Source: Orbilia blumenaviensis (Eukaryota; Ascomycota; Orbiliomycetes; Orbiliales; Orbiliaceae). Taken from it: 64,000 bases of DNA. The DNA lies in the NCBI GenBank assembly GCA_036872755.1, contig JAVHNS010000009.1:1860001-1924000 (forward strand). Direction: 5' to 3'. Made by a program: the position numbers and the translations under genes. This document shows positions 47,967 through 58,227 of the stretch, piece by piece. The notes beneath the pieces are model-generated. The model searched no databases and was not told the origin of the DNA. It saw only the letters and a list, made by a program, of their open reading frames with translations. How positions within the stretch are numbered: position 1 is the stretch's first letter; every line of letters starts with the position of its first letter.

Positions 47967-48523
47967 TATTATATCTATTTCAAATATTTCCTAAATAAAA
48001 AATTCCTAAAACAACTTAATATTCTTTAATTAATTATATTCTTAATTTAAAATATTCAAATTATTTTTTTAAAATAAATTAAATTAAATATAAAAATATC
48101 AAATAATATAACTCTTAATAAAAAAATATTAAATTTAATAAATAAAAATAGTAAATAAAGTATATTAAGTATTAATAAGTTAACCAATAAAATTTAAAAA
48201 AAAATTTTAAAACTACCATCATTCAAAAATCTTTATATACATAAACATCATTTATACAAATATAAATTATTTATAAATTTAAACATTATATATTTTAAAA
48301 GATATTATATGTATATAACATACTAAACTATATATAATACTTTTTGCATGATTTGTTCTGGGAGTTGTATTATCAGCACAACACAATCCAACCCATCTCT
48401 TTCTAATATAATTTTCTCCCACCAAATATTTATAATAAAAATTATTTTGGTGTAAAAAACAGCCTACAAAAACAGACTCATGTTTGACATGTCAAGATAT
48501 ATTTAGTATGGCTGGCCGTGATA
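47967..48523 (-). repeat. LTR of element F (right; 5' in sense)
   Basis: 557 bp. The outer 170 bases (about 48355-48523) keep normal-looking sequence ending GGCTGGCCGTGATA. The rest has lost nearly all G on this strand but keeps scattered C. Confidence 0.85.
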
Positions 48524-48852
48524 ATAATTAAAATAAAAAATTTAATATTATTTTATATATATAAAAAAATATTTTATAATTTAAATTTTAAAATTTAATT
48601 ATAATATAAATTACAATTATTTATATTTAATTTTAATTATATAATTATATAATATAATTATAAAAACTAAACTTTTAAATACAAAAATTTTTATATATAA
48701 ATTTTTTTTAAATAGTTTTTTTTATATAATAAAATTTTATAAATAAATTTTATATAAAAATTTTTTATTTAATTTTATTATATTTTTTTTTTAATAAAAA
48801 AATTTTATATAAAAATTTTTTTTTTAAAATTTTTTTTTAAAAAAAAAGATAA

Positions 48853-49409
48853 TATTATAATTAATTATATTAAATATATTTTAATATATTAAATATAAAT
48901 CCATTTTCACAAACTATTTTTTATATTAAAATAATTTTTATTATAAATATTTAATAAAAAAAAATTATATTAAAAAAAAATAAATTAAATTATATTATAC
49001 TAACAATATAATTTTTAAAATAAATTATATAGAAAATATTATATGTAATTTAATATATTATATACATATAATATTTTTTGAAATATATAATATTTAAATT
49101 TATAAACAATTTACATTTGTATAAATGATGTTTATATATATAAAGATTTTTAAATAATAATAATTTTAAGATTTTTTTTTAGATTTTATTAATTAATTTA
49201 TTAATATTTAATATATTTTATTTATTATTTTTATTTATTAAATTTAATATTTTTTTATTAAAAGTTATATTATTTAATATTTTTATATTTAATTTAGTTT
49301 ATTTTAAGAAAATAATTTAAATATTTTAGATTAAGAATATAATTAGTTAAAAAATATTAGGCTGTTTTAGGAATTTCTTATTTGGGAAATACCCAAAACA
49401 GGTGTAATA
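48853..49409 (+). repeat. 3' LTR of element R
   Basis: 557 bp, aligned base for base with the 5' LTR. Its start is fully degraded, but its outer end keeps the readable sequence CCCAAAACAGGTGTAATA. A purine-rich tract lies immediately to its left. Confidence 0.85.
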
Positions 49410-50600
49410 ATTTTAATAAAATTTATATTTTTAATTAACATTATAATTATAAAAAAAAAAAAAAATAATTTTAAAATATTAATAATAAAAATATTATTAA
49501 TAAATATTTTTTTTTAATTTAATTAAAAAATTGTTTTTAATTAATAACTACATAAATTATTAAAAACTTAAAATATTTATTAATTTTTAATAAATATAAT
49601 TTTTATATTATTTTAAATTTTATTAAATTTTATTAAAATAATAAAATTATATTTTTTTATTTTTTATTATATTTAATTTATTATTTTTAATTTTTTAATA
49701 TTAAATTATTTAATTATTATATTATTATTTATAAAAAAAAAATTAATAAATATTTAAAATATAAAAATATTATAATTAAAAAAATTAAATTTAAAAAATT
49801 TATTAATATTATTTATATTAAAATATTTATAAAATATTATATTATTAAAAAATAAAAAAATATTGGATTTATATTTTTTAATACTTTATAAATTTTAAAA
49901 AAATTATTTAAATTTTAAAAAAAAAATTATATTAATTTATTATATAAAATTATTTTAATTTATAAATTATAATTATTAATAAAAATAAATATTAAATTAT
50001 TTTTAATTTTTAAATATTTATATATTTTATAAATATATATTAAAATAATTAATATAAAAATTATACTTTAATTTAATTTCTTTTTAAAATATTAATTTAA
50101 TAAAATTATTAAAATTATAATTAAAATTTTTTTTACATAAAAAATCCTTAAAACAATAAATAAAAAATTAATAAAAATATTAAAATTATAATAAAATAAA
50201 AAAAAAAATAATAAAATATACTTATTAAAAATAAAAATTTTAATAAATATTAAAATTAAAATAACTATTAAAATTAATAAGGTATAAATAATTACACACC
50301 ATATTAATATAATTATTTTATAAATATATTATATTAATAATTAATAACTAAATTATATTTAGGATTTCTGGATTTGGATATTAAAATAGTTTTTGGAAGG
50401 GGGGGGGTTATAAAAATTAATAAAATGTATTATATTATGTTATTATTTTTTTTTTAAATTATTTTACTAAAACTACTTATTTTATTAATAATTTATTAAT
50501 ATTTTTTCAATAATAATTATAATTAAGCATATAATTTAATTTTTGTTTTTATTTTTATGTTTTTATTGTTTTAGAGGTATAAAATATTGAATTTTTGATA

Positions 50601-51257
50601 AAAAGTTGTATTTCATGTTGGGGGTAATTCTTGTGGATGGGTTGTTTACGTTAGTACTGAGAGACTATGATAGTATCAGCATACCCACAGGCCTGTGGGA
50701 CCGAGAAATCCATCAAAATTGATCGAAATAGGCAGGTTCAAGACCTATCTGGAGTGATGAGAACACTTGCAGAACTTCGATATGATCGATTGATCCATTG
50801 CAAAATTAACGTGACAAGCATGCTGAAGAATATCAACTCAAATGCAAGATTATAACTTCTATACATACATCTTAAGCGAAACCGTTTACAGGAATTTCAT
50901 CCAAACCTTCGCAGCCACATGGGATGCATACCAATTGCAATTTCATGAATTTCAGCAGGAATGTTCGAGGATACCCGGGTACATGTATACTGAACAGGCT
51001 TCAAAGGGAGGGGAAATATCTTAGTTATTATTTCCTTTTCCCTTCGTGATAGCCGCGAATACTCATTTATGAACACAGATGGATTGGGGAAGGTCATAGC
51101 TATATCCGACCGTGATAAAATAGGTTCAAGAAAACAGAAAATTCATGGTGAGAAGAGGCGAGAAGCGACTGCCTTTAAGAAATGTCGGTAAAGCAATATG
51201 TCAAAGTCTGGGGTGTTTAAATGGGTCTTGTAGACATGTAAAGTTTATGAGAACAAT
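50601..51257. other. Transition from the AT-rich block to ordinary sequence
   Basis: Composition returns to normal at about 50600. A 62-codon ATG frame at 50667-50855 and another at 50842-51024 show no recognisable features. I see no gene that can be supported. Confidence 0.4.
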
Positions 51258-52152
51258 CTAAGGCGGGCACTCAAAGAGGCATTCCACATCCCACCCCTAT
51301 GAAGCACGATCGATATCATATATTAGCATATGTTATTTGTGCTGTATAGTTTATATAGCATGGAAGTTGTACGCTAGCACAGTAAAATGGAGAGCTACGG
51401 AGTCTGGGATCAATAATTACCTCTGCTACGCCCCATTCCGGTCTGGTATTCTCATTAACATATACCTGAATATTGCTATTATACCAGTATTGCCACGATA
51501 TCCCCTTCGCAGGGTCGTCCCTCCACAACCGACAGAAGGGTCGCTTTTGCTGGTCAATAATGAACATGTCGTGCGGGTTGCCATTGTCATCTGTATGCCA
51601 CGCAAGCCTCACATCTTTCGGTGGCCCCCAGTAGAACTGTATGTAATCACGCATTTTCCACCTAACACCGCTAGCTGGTTGTTTTGCATTCTTGTCGGTC
51701 CAGCCGTCGTCGCGCTTCCCATGTTGCGGAGACGCACGCAATTGCGGTCGACCTTCGATCTCCGTAAAACATTGGTTCTCTTCCCTGCCGTTGCACGCCC
51801 GATTACATTTTTGGGGCTGGTCCGCAATTCCATCTGTCAGAGAGAGCCACATTTTGTTGTCCCTGTCCATAATAAAATTATTCAACAGGCCAACTGCATC
51901 CTGTGGCCATCCGCTCCATCCAGCATTCGTATCATTTTTGATCCACACATCCATCTTGACTATATCATGCCATTCATAGTCTTTGCCAGGTTTACTACCG
52001 ATCATGGTCCAGCCGGCGCGGACCAAACAAAGTGGTGGGGCTCCAGGGTCCATACGAGGAGCGATGCTGTTTCCGGAAACTGAACTGGCATGACTGCTTC
52101 CTACCCCACTAAAGAGGAGAGTAAGAAGAGGTAGGATACTTTGATATAACAT
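51258..52152 (-). CDS. Small secreted cysteine-containing protein, two exons
   Basis: 256 residues from exons 52152-51421 and 51296-51258, joined by a 124 nt intron (GTAATT...CATAG, with a GCTAAT branch-like site). The splice is in phase and replaces an unlikely read-through tail with GWDVECLFECPP, which adds two cysteines. The N-terminus (MLYQSILPLLTLLFSGVG, cleavage probably after SSHA) is a clear signal peptide, and no membrane anchor follows. There are eight cysteines in total, including KCNRAC in the middle, and many Trp residues. I recognise no family. Its location about 0.7 kb from the edge of the degraded transposon block, and its secreted, cysteine-containing character, are what effector-like genes often show, but no function can be assigned. 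Confidence 0.7.
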
Positions 52153-53558
52153 CTTCTTTAGAAGGTTCTATAGCGTGCTTAAGATGCAAATTCCTTTCAT
52201 TCACACGTATGGTGCTCTGTAGCGGATTATGTATATGAGGGGGCGCTGGAATGTATAAATGTATAAAATGGCAACAATTATCAGAAAAGGAAAACGTTAG
52301 ACCTTGAGAATTGAAAAAGTGCTAACCGGGTCTTATGAAAGATAGATAGACCCTAGCCTAGGGTTGTGTACGTGCATGAAGAAATTATTTGGGATTCACC
52401 AAAAATGTTAGAGATCGTCTGTCGTAATTACAGTAAGGCTCGCACATAATTTTATATCTAGGTTTGGACAAATAAATGTTATAGATTGGGTTATTATAGT
52501 CTGGTGCTTAGAAGGGATGCCGTTCATGCAATTTGTTCGAGCTGTGCATTTTTAATGAGTTTGTTATCTGTGTCTTCGTTGGAGAATAAGTAAGTAGAAT
52601 TGCTTCAAAGATCGTATGGGCCAGTGGCACAGGCCCAGGGTTTGGATATATAAATGAATATATTTCCCCAGCACCCAGACCTCGCTTTGCATAAGGATTT
52701 ATGGATGTTGGTAGTACCAAGTAGCCTTTTTGTTATAGGAGATTCATATAATATACGGCTTATTAAGACATCTAACTGACTTGTGGGATTTATATGGCTC
52801 TGGGCCCATAAGTATGAGACTGGTTCCAGCTTGCAGGCGGTAATCCTTGGATTTTACCGATTGTTAGATGTATAAAACATATAACGTGTCCCTTGGAATG
52901 GTGCATGGGTTCAATTATAGGGGAGTGGTTTCGAAATTTCATAGTTTCATGTTGTAATGTTGGTTAGTCTCGATCCCAGACGCTGTTGACCACAATGTTG
53001 GTTATGTTAATTAATTGCTCCGTATTTGGATAGCTACATATTGACGTTGTCCTATTCAGATACATATTGCCTATTATAGCTTTACATTAGCTACCTGCCT
53101 TCCATGGTACATCTTAGTCTCGTAAGGTATATCTGTGCTTGTGACCACACAAGTCTAACAGAGATCTAGCCATTTAATACTTCTTCATGCGTTACAGTTT
53201 GAGTTCATGAGGCGAGGCATAACTATCGGCGCTATAGGCTTTCAACCAACATACATGTACCCAGTGCTAGTTTCCAAACACGTGTACGTATATACGCGCG
53301 TAGCTAGCTATAGAATGTACGATAACTCACCAATCCGAATTGAATGCAGGTGAAACCAGGATCCTGTGTTGTTAATGTTGTATTGACGAAATGGTGATAG
53401 CGGCATCGGCTTCCACAGGACGCCATGGCATTGATCATGCGCCCGGGTCCCTTCGATTCGATTCGACGCGTTATGCCGTCATCTTTTCACCGCCCTCCTT
53501 CAATTCGCTGTTCCTGTCGGCATCGATATCCCGAAAAATCGAAAAGCGCATGTGAATA
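52153..53558. other. Intergenic, 1.4 kb
   Basis: Upstream regions of two divergent genes. No supported frame; the 64-70 codon frames present look accidental. No repeat of note beyond short alternating CGTGTACG/TATACG sequence near 53280-53300. Confidence 0.4.
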
Positions 53559-55034
53559 ATGGTGGTGTTGGCGCTTCCGCTCCATCGGACTCTGGACCTT
53601 GACCGTTGGGCGGATGTTATACGGGAGCGCCTCAATTTCCCTTCGGCGCAGGACCAAGAAAGCACAGCAGCCCCTAGCTTTCAACAGTCGACGGTCCCAT
53701 TGCTGTTTACGCTCCCCGCCGAAATATTCAGTCTAATTCTGAACCGGTTGACCTTTCGTGATATTGTCGCACTATCCCTTACCTCACGGGCGCTGCGGAA
53801 TATCTATACCCCTCCTGAAGACCTCAAGCGTCGCCATTGCGCCCAGAGAATACATTCGGTGTTTCTCCCTCATGTGAAACTTGAGAATTATTCCAACCAT
53901 AACCATAGCAGCGCCCCAAACCAGAGCTCGTCGGGTTCCAACGGCTATAAATGCCCTTACTGTGCGCATCCTTTGTGCCCACCAACATGTAGCAGCGCTC
54001 TGCTTCTGGACAGCAACACAGGTATCTTCTTCCCAGCCTCCCTTTGGCCGGATTGCGCCAGAGCCCGGTTTCTGTACACGCACAAGCCTCTTCCGTTAAA
54101 GGAACATGTTGATTGTCGGCAGCCTCCGTCCACCGGTGGCGAGTATTCGACAATATGGTGCGAACATCATCGGTGCCCCAGGGATCTTTTCAGCATAAAG
54201 AGTATTCACAAACGGTCTGGACCCGAAAGCTTTCTAGCCGAGTACCGAACGCGACGCGGGTGGAAACTAGCGCGAAAATCCAGAGGACAAGCACCAAAAC
54301 TTGCGAGATGGTTCGTGGGTTACAAAACTAAATCGCAGGAGGACGCCATATCCATCGTGCGAGAGCCTGAAAAGGCCGGCCGCGTTGGATGTCATGAAAA
54401 GGTGTTCTACGAAACTTTTTGTCGACATTGTCTCCGTCCTGTGGAGCATATCGGAGTTAAGCTCTATCCTCGACCGCTTGGCAGCTCATCCTGCGCCTCT
54501 TGTAGTAATTCGCCATGGAGATGGAACAGAGGTTGTTTGAACTGCGGCATCGTCAGCGTTAAAGTACAGATGATTGATGTCTTCGATGAAACATGGGCTT
54601 GGTCGAAGTTGTTCTCCAAATCGAAAAAGTTAAAGGACGGCTTGTCGAATGACCTGTCGTGGCAGGAGCATGATGGTTATTGGTTATTCCTTGCCACAGA
54701 ATGCAGGATCGTGACCACCATCGGAGCTGTGGAAAAAAGACGGTTGGTACCAGTCAACCCCAAGAAAGCGGATTCGGCATTGAACATAGTTCGTGGCCGG
54801 TCCATAAACAATCTCCCCAAACCGAAGATTGGAATAGAAAGCCTACCTTATAAAGTGCTATCACAGATTCTCGGGTATCTTCAGGAAGACTGGGAGGACT
54901 CGTCATGGTACAGTGCTCTCACCGCTAGCTACTGCTTCCTGAAGGCCTCGCAGAGAATGCACCCTTTGGTTGGGCGACCCTACACTGCTGAAGAAGTTTG
55001 GAGAGATTCTTACAGACTGCATAGTATTTGGTGA
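53559..55034 (+). CDS. Protein with two F-box-like motifs and several CxxC pairs
   Basis: 491 residues in one exon from the ATG at 53559. An F-box lies at about residues 50-95 (LPAEIFSLILNRLTFRDIVA, then SLTSRALRNIY). A second F-box-like motif lies near the C-terminus (about 430-470: LPYKVLSQILGYL, then SWYSALTASYCFLKASQ). Between them are several cysteine pairs that could bind zinc: CPYCAHPLC, CEHHRC, FCRHCLRP, CASC and CLNC. An SCF ubiquitin-ligase adaptor role is likely for the first motif; the purpose of a second is unknown. There is a Ser/Asn-rich low-complexity stretch near residue 115. I do not recognise the family as a whole. Confidence 0.8.
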   Translation: MVVLALPLHRTLDLDRWADVIRERLNFPSAQDQESTAAPSFQQSTVPLLFTLPAEIFSLILNRLTFRDIVALSLTSRALRNIYTPPEDLKRRHCAQRIHSVFLPHVKLENYSNHNHSSAPNQSSSGSNGYKCPYCAHPLCPPTCSSALLLDSNTGIFFPASLWPDCARARFLYTHKPLPLKEHVDCRQPPSTGGEYSTIWCEHHRCPRDLFSIKSIHKRSGPESFLAEYRTRRGWKLARKSRGQAPKLARWFVGYKTKSQEDAISIVREPEKAGRVGCHEKVFYETFCRHCLRPVEHIGVKLYPRPLGSSSCASCSNSPWRWNRGCLNCGIVSVKVQMIDVFDETWAWSKLFSKSKKLKDGLSNDLSWQEHDGYWLFLATECRIVTTIGAVEKRRLVPVNPKKADSALNIVRGRSINNLPKPKIGIESLPYKVLSQILGYLQEDWEDSSWYSALTASYCFLKASQRMHPLVGRPYTAEEVWRDSYRLHSIW

Positions 55035-55979
55035 TATATTACTACGTTATCAGCACTCGGATCTCTGAGAACTTACGGACACTGATGAGATATATAGCTA
55101 CCATCAGTGGTCTACCCATAGGGGTACCTTGGGACACGTACCGTCCCACGGACACCTTTCACTCATTCCGATTGCAGCACTACGATTCACCAACTGCTTA
55201 TGCCTCGGTTTTCGTTTTCCAGCTTCAAAGAGATTCCCTAGTTCTTCAGCTTGCCTATTCTCCCAAGTCTCAAGCCGATTTAGGTATACTTCAAATCCCG
55301 CGGGTTTATAGCGATAATCTCTTATCTTCACCCCTATCCCAATTCCAGAACATGAGTCACCTATAGATTGTGACAATTCTTCCTGGTCCCGGGAGATCAG
55401 ATTTCTGCGTGCCGCGCATATACATCAATAAGATGGGTTGACAGACTAATGTAGGCTACTTTGTTGCAGTTGGCACAGCTGCCAACATGTTTCAAGCAAA
55501 GTGCCTTTGGTTCCATGCTGAAACCTGACGCAGGAACGGTGTATACATCTATACTGGGGGATTGAAGGCTGGCTGATAGTTTAAAGTCCTAGAATTAAAG
55601 TGGTAGTGCAATAACTACCCCCAGATACTAGTATAAGGCATGCTAAATTTTATTACACTGACGTTTTGACTATACCATCAAGAGCCGCCATCCTCACCCT
55701 CCCTTAGAGGGAAAGTTGGGGTCTTTGTTTATCTTGAATTGTGCCCTATGGTGATAGGCTCAAAACCTCCACTATGGTGCTGTATATTTTGTTTATTGGC
55801 AAGAATCAGGCCTCAGATGAGCATCCGGCTGTATGTTTTATAACTGAGCTAATGAAAGGTGTATAATACATATATTTTGGTGCAAGTCCTGTATCAATCA
55901 GTATATATATGAGAGTGCCTCGGCCTCCCTGAAGCAGATGCCCAGGTATTCGAAAGAGGGTGTTTCGTAGAAGTAATGT
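55035..55979. other. Intergenic between convergent genes
   Basis: Contains the 3' ends of the two-F-box gene and the asparaginase gene. The 112-codon frame at 55028-55366 begins without an ATG and overlaps the preceding stop, so it is not accepted. Nothing else is seen. Confidence 0.45.
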
Positions 55980-57362
55980 CTAAGGCTTGACGATCATCCA
56001 CTCTTCTAAAGGCTCATCTGCGTAAGCGGCCACCAATACTCTTCCCTCGAGGTCGACCGTGCCTCGGAAGCACCCTCCACAGTTCATTTCCATAACCACT
56101 TCCCCGTCTTCATCAATGCCGATGACAGCACCGTCATAATTGTTTCTTCCTTCAGCAGATCGTTCCATTTCCCCGCCTTTCCCGCATACTTCTTGGGCGG
56201 CTTCTTTTAGGGATCGGCCACCAAATCGGCATCTGCTGGTTATATTGTGGCATGCAGCTAGTCGTAAGAAGTAGTCACCGTTTCCGGTACCAGATAGACC
56301 GACGGCCCTATGATGTTTCTGGGGGGTTGTGCTTGGGTTCTCATTCGAACCTTCTTGCTTCTCGGCTTCCCATTCCTCGGCCCAAAAGCCGGCTCCTGGC
56401 GTAGGGGTATCACCGATCCTTCCAGGAATTTTGTTCGTAAGTCCTCCCGTTGACGTGGCAGCTGCATCCAAGTATTGGTCAGCTAGGGCTGTGGAACGTT
56501 ATACAACCTGAAACTAGGTGCACAAGGCCAGACATACCGGCAATGACTCCATTGCTATCGAGAGCCACACATCCCACTGTCCCCTTTGGTAAATACTCCT
56601 CCAGCCAAATCTGTTTGTCCTCCTCGTCTCCATCTTCGTGGTAACCAGGAACCGGTAACCCATGCGCTGCCTTTAACTCTGATACATCCACGCCAACATA
56701 CTGCTCGGCATAAGTCTTCTCGTTCCCATCCCTCCCTCTTTCCAGGTCCTTCAGGTGCTGTCTCCACCTCCGCTCCGTGAAGTAGTATTGCTGGTCAACA
56801 ATCTCCAACCCCCATCTCTCAGCAAGCTTCTCAGCATATTGTCCACTCAGGCAATTATGCTGTCTTCCTCTTTCAACCGCCGGATTATCCTTTAACAACA
56901 GCTCCTTCGCGAATAATACCGGGTTCTTGATATGCTTTAGCAGAAACCCACTCGCACACCGTTTGTGTTGTCCTCTTGAAACCATCACAGATGCTTCGAG
57001 CTCATTAGTGCCATCGAGCGTGAACACGGCACCCTTGCCAGCATTGAATAATGGATCATCTTCCAGGAGCTTGACAGCTAGTACCGCAGCATCGAGAGCC
57101 GATAGTTTGCCTGATTCAAGCTGAGGATTGACAGTTGACAGGATTCGGGCGAGGGATGTGAGGTATGCATGACGGGAAGGAGGGGAGAGGTTCTGGCGAT
57201 TTAGGTTTCCTGGATATCAAGCTGGGCGGTCAGTCGCCGGTACTCCGAATATCATGGGCGCTGTCGATACGTGGCCAGCTAATTCGGGGAATATGCACCT
57301 GCGCCGCCATGAATGACGATTCGAGGTCGGATTTGACCAGTTGAACTGTTTACTTCTGCCAT
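55980..57362 (-). CDS. Isoaspartyl peptidase/L-asparaginase family (Ntn hydrolase)
   Basis: Three exons, 57362-57299, 57209-56538 and 56461-55980, with introns of 89 and 76 nt, both in phase; 405 residues. Family marks in order: HGGAG (18-22); NAGKGAVFTLDGTNELEASVM; the autoprocessing site with nucleophile Thr232 in KGTVGCVALDSNG; then AAATSTGGLTNKIPGRIGDTP; and GLSGTGNGDYFLR near residue 310. These enzymes cut themselves before the Thr and hydrolyse isoaspartyl dipeptides or asparagine. The protein is longer than the usual 310-350 residues because of polar insertions just before the Thr (about 180-225) and after the PGRIGD motif. No signal peptide, so probably cytosolic. The threonine aspartase branch is an alternative. 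Transcribed toward the two-F-box gene. Confidence 0.92.
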
Positions 57363-57855
57363 TGCTAGCTATCTGAGTGAGATATCGACTGCTAACCAAT
57401 ACCCGAATGAGCGCTGGTGGAGGGTCTTTAATCGAAGTGCGGGGTCAAAGGCTAGGTAGTAAAGAATGTGGAGACTTTAGGTAATTGAGAGCTTGAAGCC
57501 GAGGCATCTAGCTGTTTAGCTAGGTGCTGGGAGGCTGGCCAAGACCTCGCCTAGCCGCGCGAGCTTCCATGCGACGGGATGACGTTACGCCTACAGAAAT
57601 GGCATTCCAGCCACATGCACAATCGACGCAATTCAGCGACAAGGCAAGAACTAACGACTCGCAGCTCCGTTCTATCAAGCACTATAAACGGTATTTGCGG
57701 ATACTATTGACATCAGCCAGGGTAAATTACATACAATTGCAAACAGTTAAAGATATCGGGTTGTGAAGACAGTGCAGCAATATATCGCCAAAATTAAAAT
57801 CAATCGGATCACAGATCCAAAGGTCAGGTTAACAAAGCGTAAACTGAATCCAATT
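57363..57855. other. Intergenic, 493 bp
   Basis: Promoter of the asparaginase gene and 3' region of the small membrane protein gene. No open frame of note. Confidence 0.4.
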
Positions 57856-58227
57856 TTAGTTCTCCTTTCCCTTGAAATATAGCCGTCCCTTGATAACTCT
57901 CTCCCTAACCCAATCCCTAAAGTCGTTCGCATTCTTATCCAATAGCCACTTCCAACCCCATCTTGGGTCGTCTGGCGTTACATTTCGAGGAATTATAAAC
58001 GGGCCGATTATCAGGAATGCTGGTGCGGCTAGGATAAGGAGGACCCCGGTAAGAATCAAAAGGAGGCCGAGGATTACAAAAGAGAGACCGATGAGGAGTG
58101 GAGAAAAAAGGACAAGGAAGTAGTATCCTCGGGGAATACGAAAGCCTTTGTGTGGTTCGGGCGCTGGCTGCTTGGGTGTTGAGGTCTCCTCTGTCTTTGA
58201 GAGGGTCGCAGTTGTAGAGGACGACAT
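57856..58227 (-). CDS. Small two-helix membrane protein
   Basis: 123 residues in one exon. A polar Ser/Thr/Pro-rich N-terminus (1-30) is followed by a hydrophobic region of about 50 residues (YYFLVLFSPLLIGLSFVILG and then LLILAAPAFLIIGPFIIP), long enough for two membrane spans with a tight turn. A soluble C-terminus follows (DPRWGWKWLLDKNANDFRDW). No signal peptide is likely, and I recognise no family. A real gene seems likely from its start context and the marked segregation of hydrophobic and charged parts. Confidence 0.6.
   Translation of the reverse strand: MSSSTTATLSKTEETSTPKQPAPEPHKGFRIPRGYYFLVLFSPLLIGLSFVILGLLLILTGVLLILAAPAFLIIGPFIIPRNVTPDDPRWGWKWLLDKNANDFRDWVRERVIKGRLYFKGKEN

Larger units (their letters stand above)
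32223..48523 (-). mobile_element. LTR retrotransposon copy F, inserted inverted inside R, RIP-degraded
   Basis: Same family as R in the opposite orientation. LTRs are at 32223-32779 and 47967-48523, flanked by the target duplication ATAAT (32218-32222 and 48524-48528). With the chromovirus removed, the internal part is about 8.07 kb, equal to R. Segments beside the LTRs match R as reverse complements: for example, 32780-33115 matches 48529-48852, and 46680-46830 matches about 25.58-25.75 kb. It is in turn interrupted by the chromovirus at 33826-40933. No coding frame survives. Confidence 0.85.
23920..49409 (+). mobile_element. LTR retrotransposon copy R (outer), RIP-degraded
   Basis: Bounded by LTRs at 23920-24476 and 48853-49409 in the same orientation, and flanked by a perfect 5 bp target duplication (ATTTT at 23915-23919 and 49410-49414). 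With the inserted F element removed, its internal part is about 8.07 kb, so the element is about 9.2 kb. Sense is taken as plus: an A-rich purine tract precedes the right LTR, and gag-like remnants lie near the left LTR (about 25.5-25.8 kb, Lys/Asn-rich). No open frame survives. The superfamily (Ty3 or Ty1) is not determined. Confidence 0.85.
23148..50600. repeat. Extremely AT-rich, RIP-like block of nested LTR retrotransposons
   Basis: Apart from the chromovirus at 33826-40933, this 27 kb has almost no G or C; some whole 60-base stretches (for example 29401-29460 and 30061-30120) have none. No host gene frame survives. Two 557 bp LTR pairs define elements R and F. The outer flanks (23148-23914 and 49415-50600) are equally AT-rich but belong to neither, so R probably landed in an older degraded repeat. 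Loss of C on one or both strands of repeated DNA is what RIP produces, but the near-total loss here exceeds what CpA-restricted RIP usually leaves. The block would be a candidate heterochromatin domain. Confidence 0.9.

Noticed and set aside
23148..50600. CRISPR-like or bacterial features
   Set aside because: No regularly spaced repeats. Introns, chromodomain element and RIP-like composition all indicate fungal nuclear DNA.
55028..55366. 112-codon frame just after the two-F-box gene
   Set aside because: No ATG start, overlaps the upstream stop codon, and has no recognisable content.
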